From positions 1 through 64,000 of the forward strand of contig CAZQRP010000009.1 of assembly GCA_964596125.1 (NCBI GenBank): 64,000 nt of DNA, written 5' to 3'. Below are positions 63,343 through 64,000 of the stretch, one piece after another. The notes beneath the pieces were generated by a model, which worked only from the letters and a program-made list of their open reading frames with translations, ran no database searches and had not been told where the DNA came from. Numbering within the stretch: position 1 is the first letter of the stretch; each line of letters starts with the position of its first letter. Position numbers and translations under genes: made by a program. Source of the DNA: CAZQRP01 sp964596125. GTDB lineage: Bacteria > Chloroflexota > Dehalococcoidia > GIF9 > UBA5629.

Positions 63343-64000
63343 ACCTAGCTTTCCCAAGACAGTATTTGACTTCCAGAAGCAATTCTCAACTGAAGAGAAC
63401 TGCCTGAAATTCCTAATACAATCGAGATGGCCAGATGGTTTTGTATGTCCTAGATGTGGCCACAAGGAATACTATTGGATTCCTACTAGAAAACTTCTAC
63501 AATGTAAGAAATGTGGCTATCAGACTTCAGTTACTTCAGGGACAGTTATGCATCGCTCAAAAACACCTTTGACTAAATGGTTTCAGGCTGCTTACCTTGT
63601 CACTACACATACTCCTGGTATATCGGCTGTACAGTTCCAACGACAGGTAGGATTGAATAACTATGAGACTGCCTTCAATATGCTTCACAAACTACGTGCA
63701 GGAACAGTCAGAATTGGCAGAGATAAACTCACTGGAATAGTCGAAGTAGACGAAAGTTATATAGGCGGAGAGAAAGCAGGCAAACGTGGCAGAGGAGCAG
63801 AAAATAAGGTTCTGGTAGTTGGAGCAGTAGACATTAGAGGCAAGTATGCTAATCGTCTCCGTCTCAAAGTAATCCCAAATGCTTCAGGAATTACGTTACT
63901 TAGCTTCATTAAATCAAATGTCGAGACAGGTTCAACGGTCAAAACAGATGATTGGCCTAGCTACTCTGGTCTTAGCAAAGCAGGCTACAAACATAGCGTA
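63335..64000 (+). CDS. IS1595-family (ISXO2-like) transposase, 3' end outside window
   Basis: 222 residues are visible; the frame is open to the right edge. An N-terminal zinc ribbon (DGFVCPRCGHKEYYW, then LLQCKKCGYQTSVTSGT) is followed by a helical DNA-binding part (TKWFQAAYLVTTHTPGISA) and the DDE domain: first Asp in IVEVDESYIGGEKAGKRGRG and second in VKTDDWPSYSGL. The order is typical of IS1595 transposases of about 300 residues. There is no frameshift in the visible part, so it may be active. Its ATG is inside the end of the upstream gene. Confidence 0.9.
   Translation, partial: MTRPSFPKTVFDFQKQFSTEENCLKFLIQSRWPDGFVCPRCGHKEYYWIPTRKLLQCKKCGYQTSVTSGTVMHRSKTPLTKWFQAAYLVTTHTPGISAVQFQRQVGLNNYETAFNMLHKLRAGTVRIGRDKLTGIVEVDESYIGGEKAGKRGRGAENKVLVVGAVDIRGKYANRLRLKVIPNASGITLLSFIKSNVETGSTVKTDDWPSYSGLSKAGYKHSV

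Noticed and set aside
1..64000. tRNA, rRNA or CRISPR arrays
   Set aside because: Reading the intergenic regions gave no cloverleaf-like sequence, rRNA segment or regularly spaced repeats.

Overview
The window looks like a chromosomal segment of a strictly anaerobic Chloroflexota bacterium, most plausibly of the class Dehalococcoidia. This is an inference from gene content: a stand-alone Ni,Fe carbon-monoxide dehydrogenase, several CaiB/BaiF CoA-transferases and crotonases, a DUF849-type beta-keto acid cleavage enzyme, tiny desulforedoxin-like Cys proteins, a TreT-type trehalose glycosyltransferase and a FAS II cluster with MaoC-type dehydratases. No rRNA, tRNA or CRISPR array was seen. Both edges cut genes: a response regulator at the left and an IS1595-type transposase at the right.

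Layout. 1-8150 is a signalling block: a partial response regulator, a GH3-type acyl-adenylating enzyme followed by a large PAS/GAF histidine kinase and a NarL-type regulator, then a second PAS kinase with a CheY-like regulator. Two long non-coding stretches here share a 59-nt upstream element. 8340-11020 (minus) holds a damaged arsenosugar-type radical SAM gene (arsS-like) truncated by an IS3-family remnant, beside a fused two-domain glycosyltransferase of the same pathway. 11288-16196 has a VOC protein, a DUF849 gene broken by one in-frame TGA, a CoA-transferase, YjbQ and a deacetylase-like protein. 16217-22170 is a fatty-acid synthesis operon: promoter, two MaoC-like hydratases, plsX, acpP, fabL-like enoyl reductase, fabF, fabG, degV. 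22275-27363 (minus) has a compact PPDK, a TreT-like enzyme and three tandem LiaF/PspC-type membrane proteins.

27924-32026 has a ThiS/MoaD-like protein, an AsnC-ligand-domain protein and a cyclic-di-GMP pair (GGDEF synthase, then a degenerate-GGDEF/HD-GYP hydrolase). 32284-38324 has a permease relic, an ArsB/CitM-family permease, a CBS protein, a DUF5679-like zinc-ribbon gene and a Ca2+-type P-ATPase. 38664-44939 is an acyl-CoA block: two crotonases, an AMP-forming acyl-CoA synthetase, two desulforedoxin-like mini-proteins and two CaiB-family CoA-transferases. 44936-49422 (minus) has a YtcJ-type amidohydrolase, an HDAC-fold deacetylase coupled to a transglutaminase-like protein, and an MFS transporter; a MerR regulator diverges from it. 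50477-55767 has a zinc-ribbon nucleotide cyclase with an unusual C-terminus and the CO-dehydrogenase gene group (cooS, ferredoxin, zinc-ribbon protein, Crp/Fnr regulator). 56044-64000 has an RND/MMPL exporter, a CPA2 antiporter overlapping an MFS protein with a long helical tail, and a membrane-anchored protein overlapping an IS1595 transposase.

Taken together the genes suggest an anaerobe that activates and moves acyl groups between CoA thioesters, makes lipids by a non-standard FAS II set, may oxidise or sense CO, and has many sensory kinases and c-di-GMP enzymes. Tandem paralogue pairs recur (crotonases, CoA-transferases, mini-redoxins, LiaF-type proteins), as do decaying genes (arsS, DUF849, permease, IS3).
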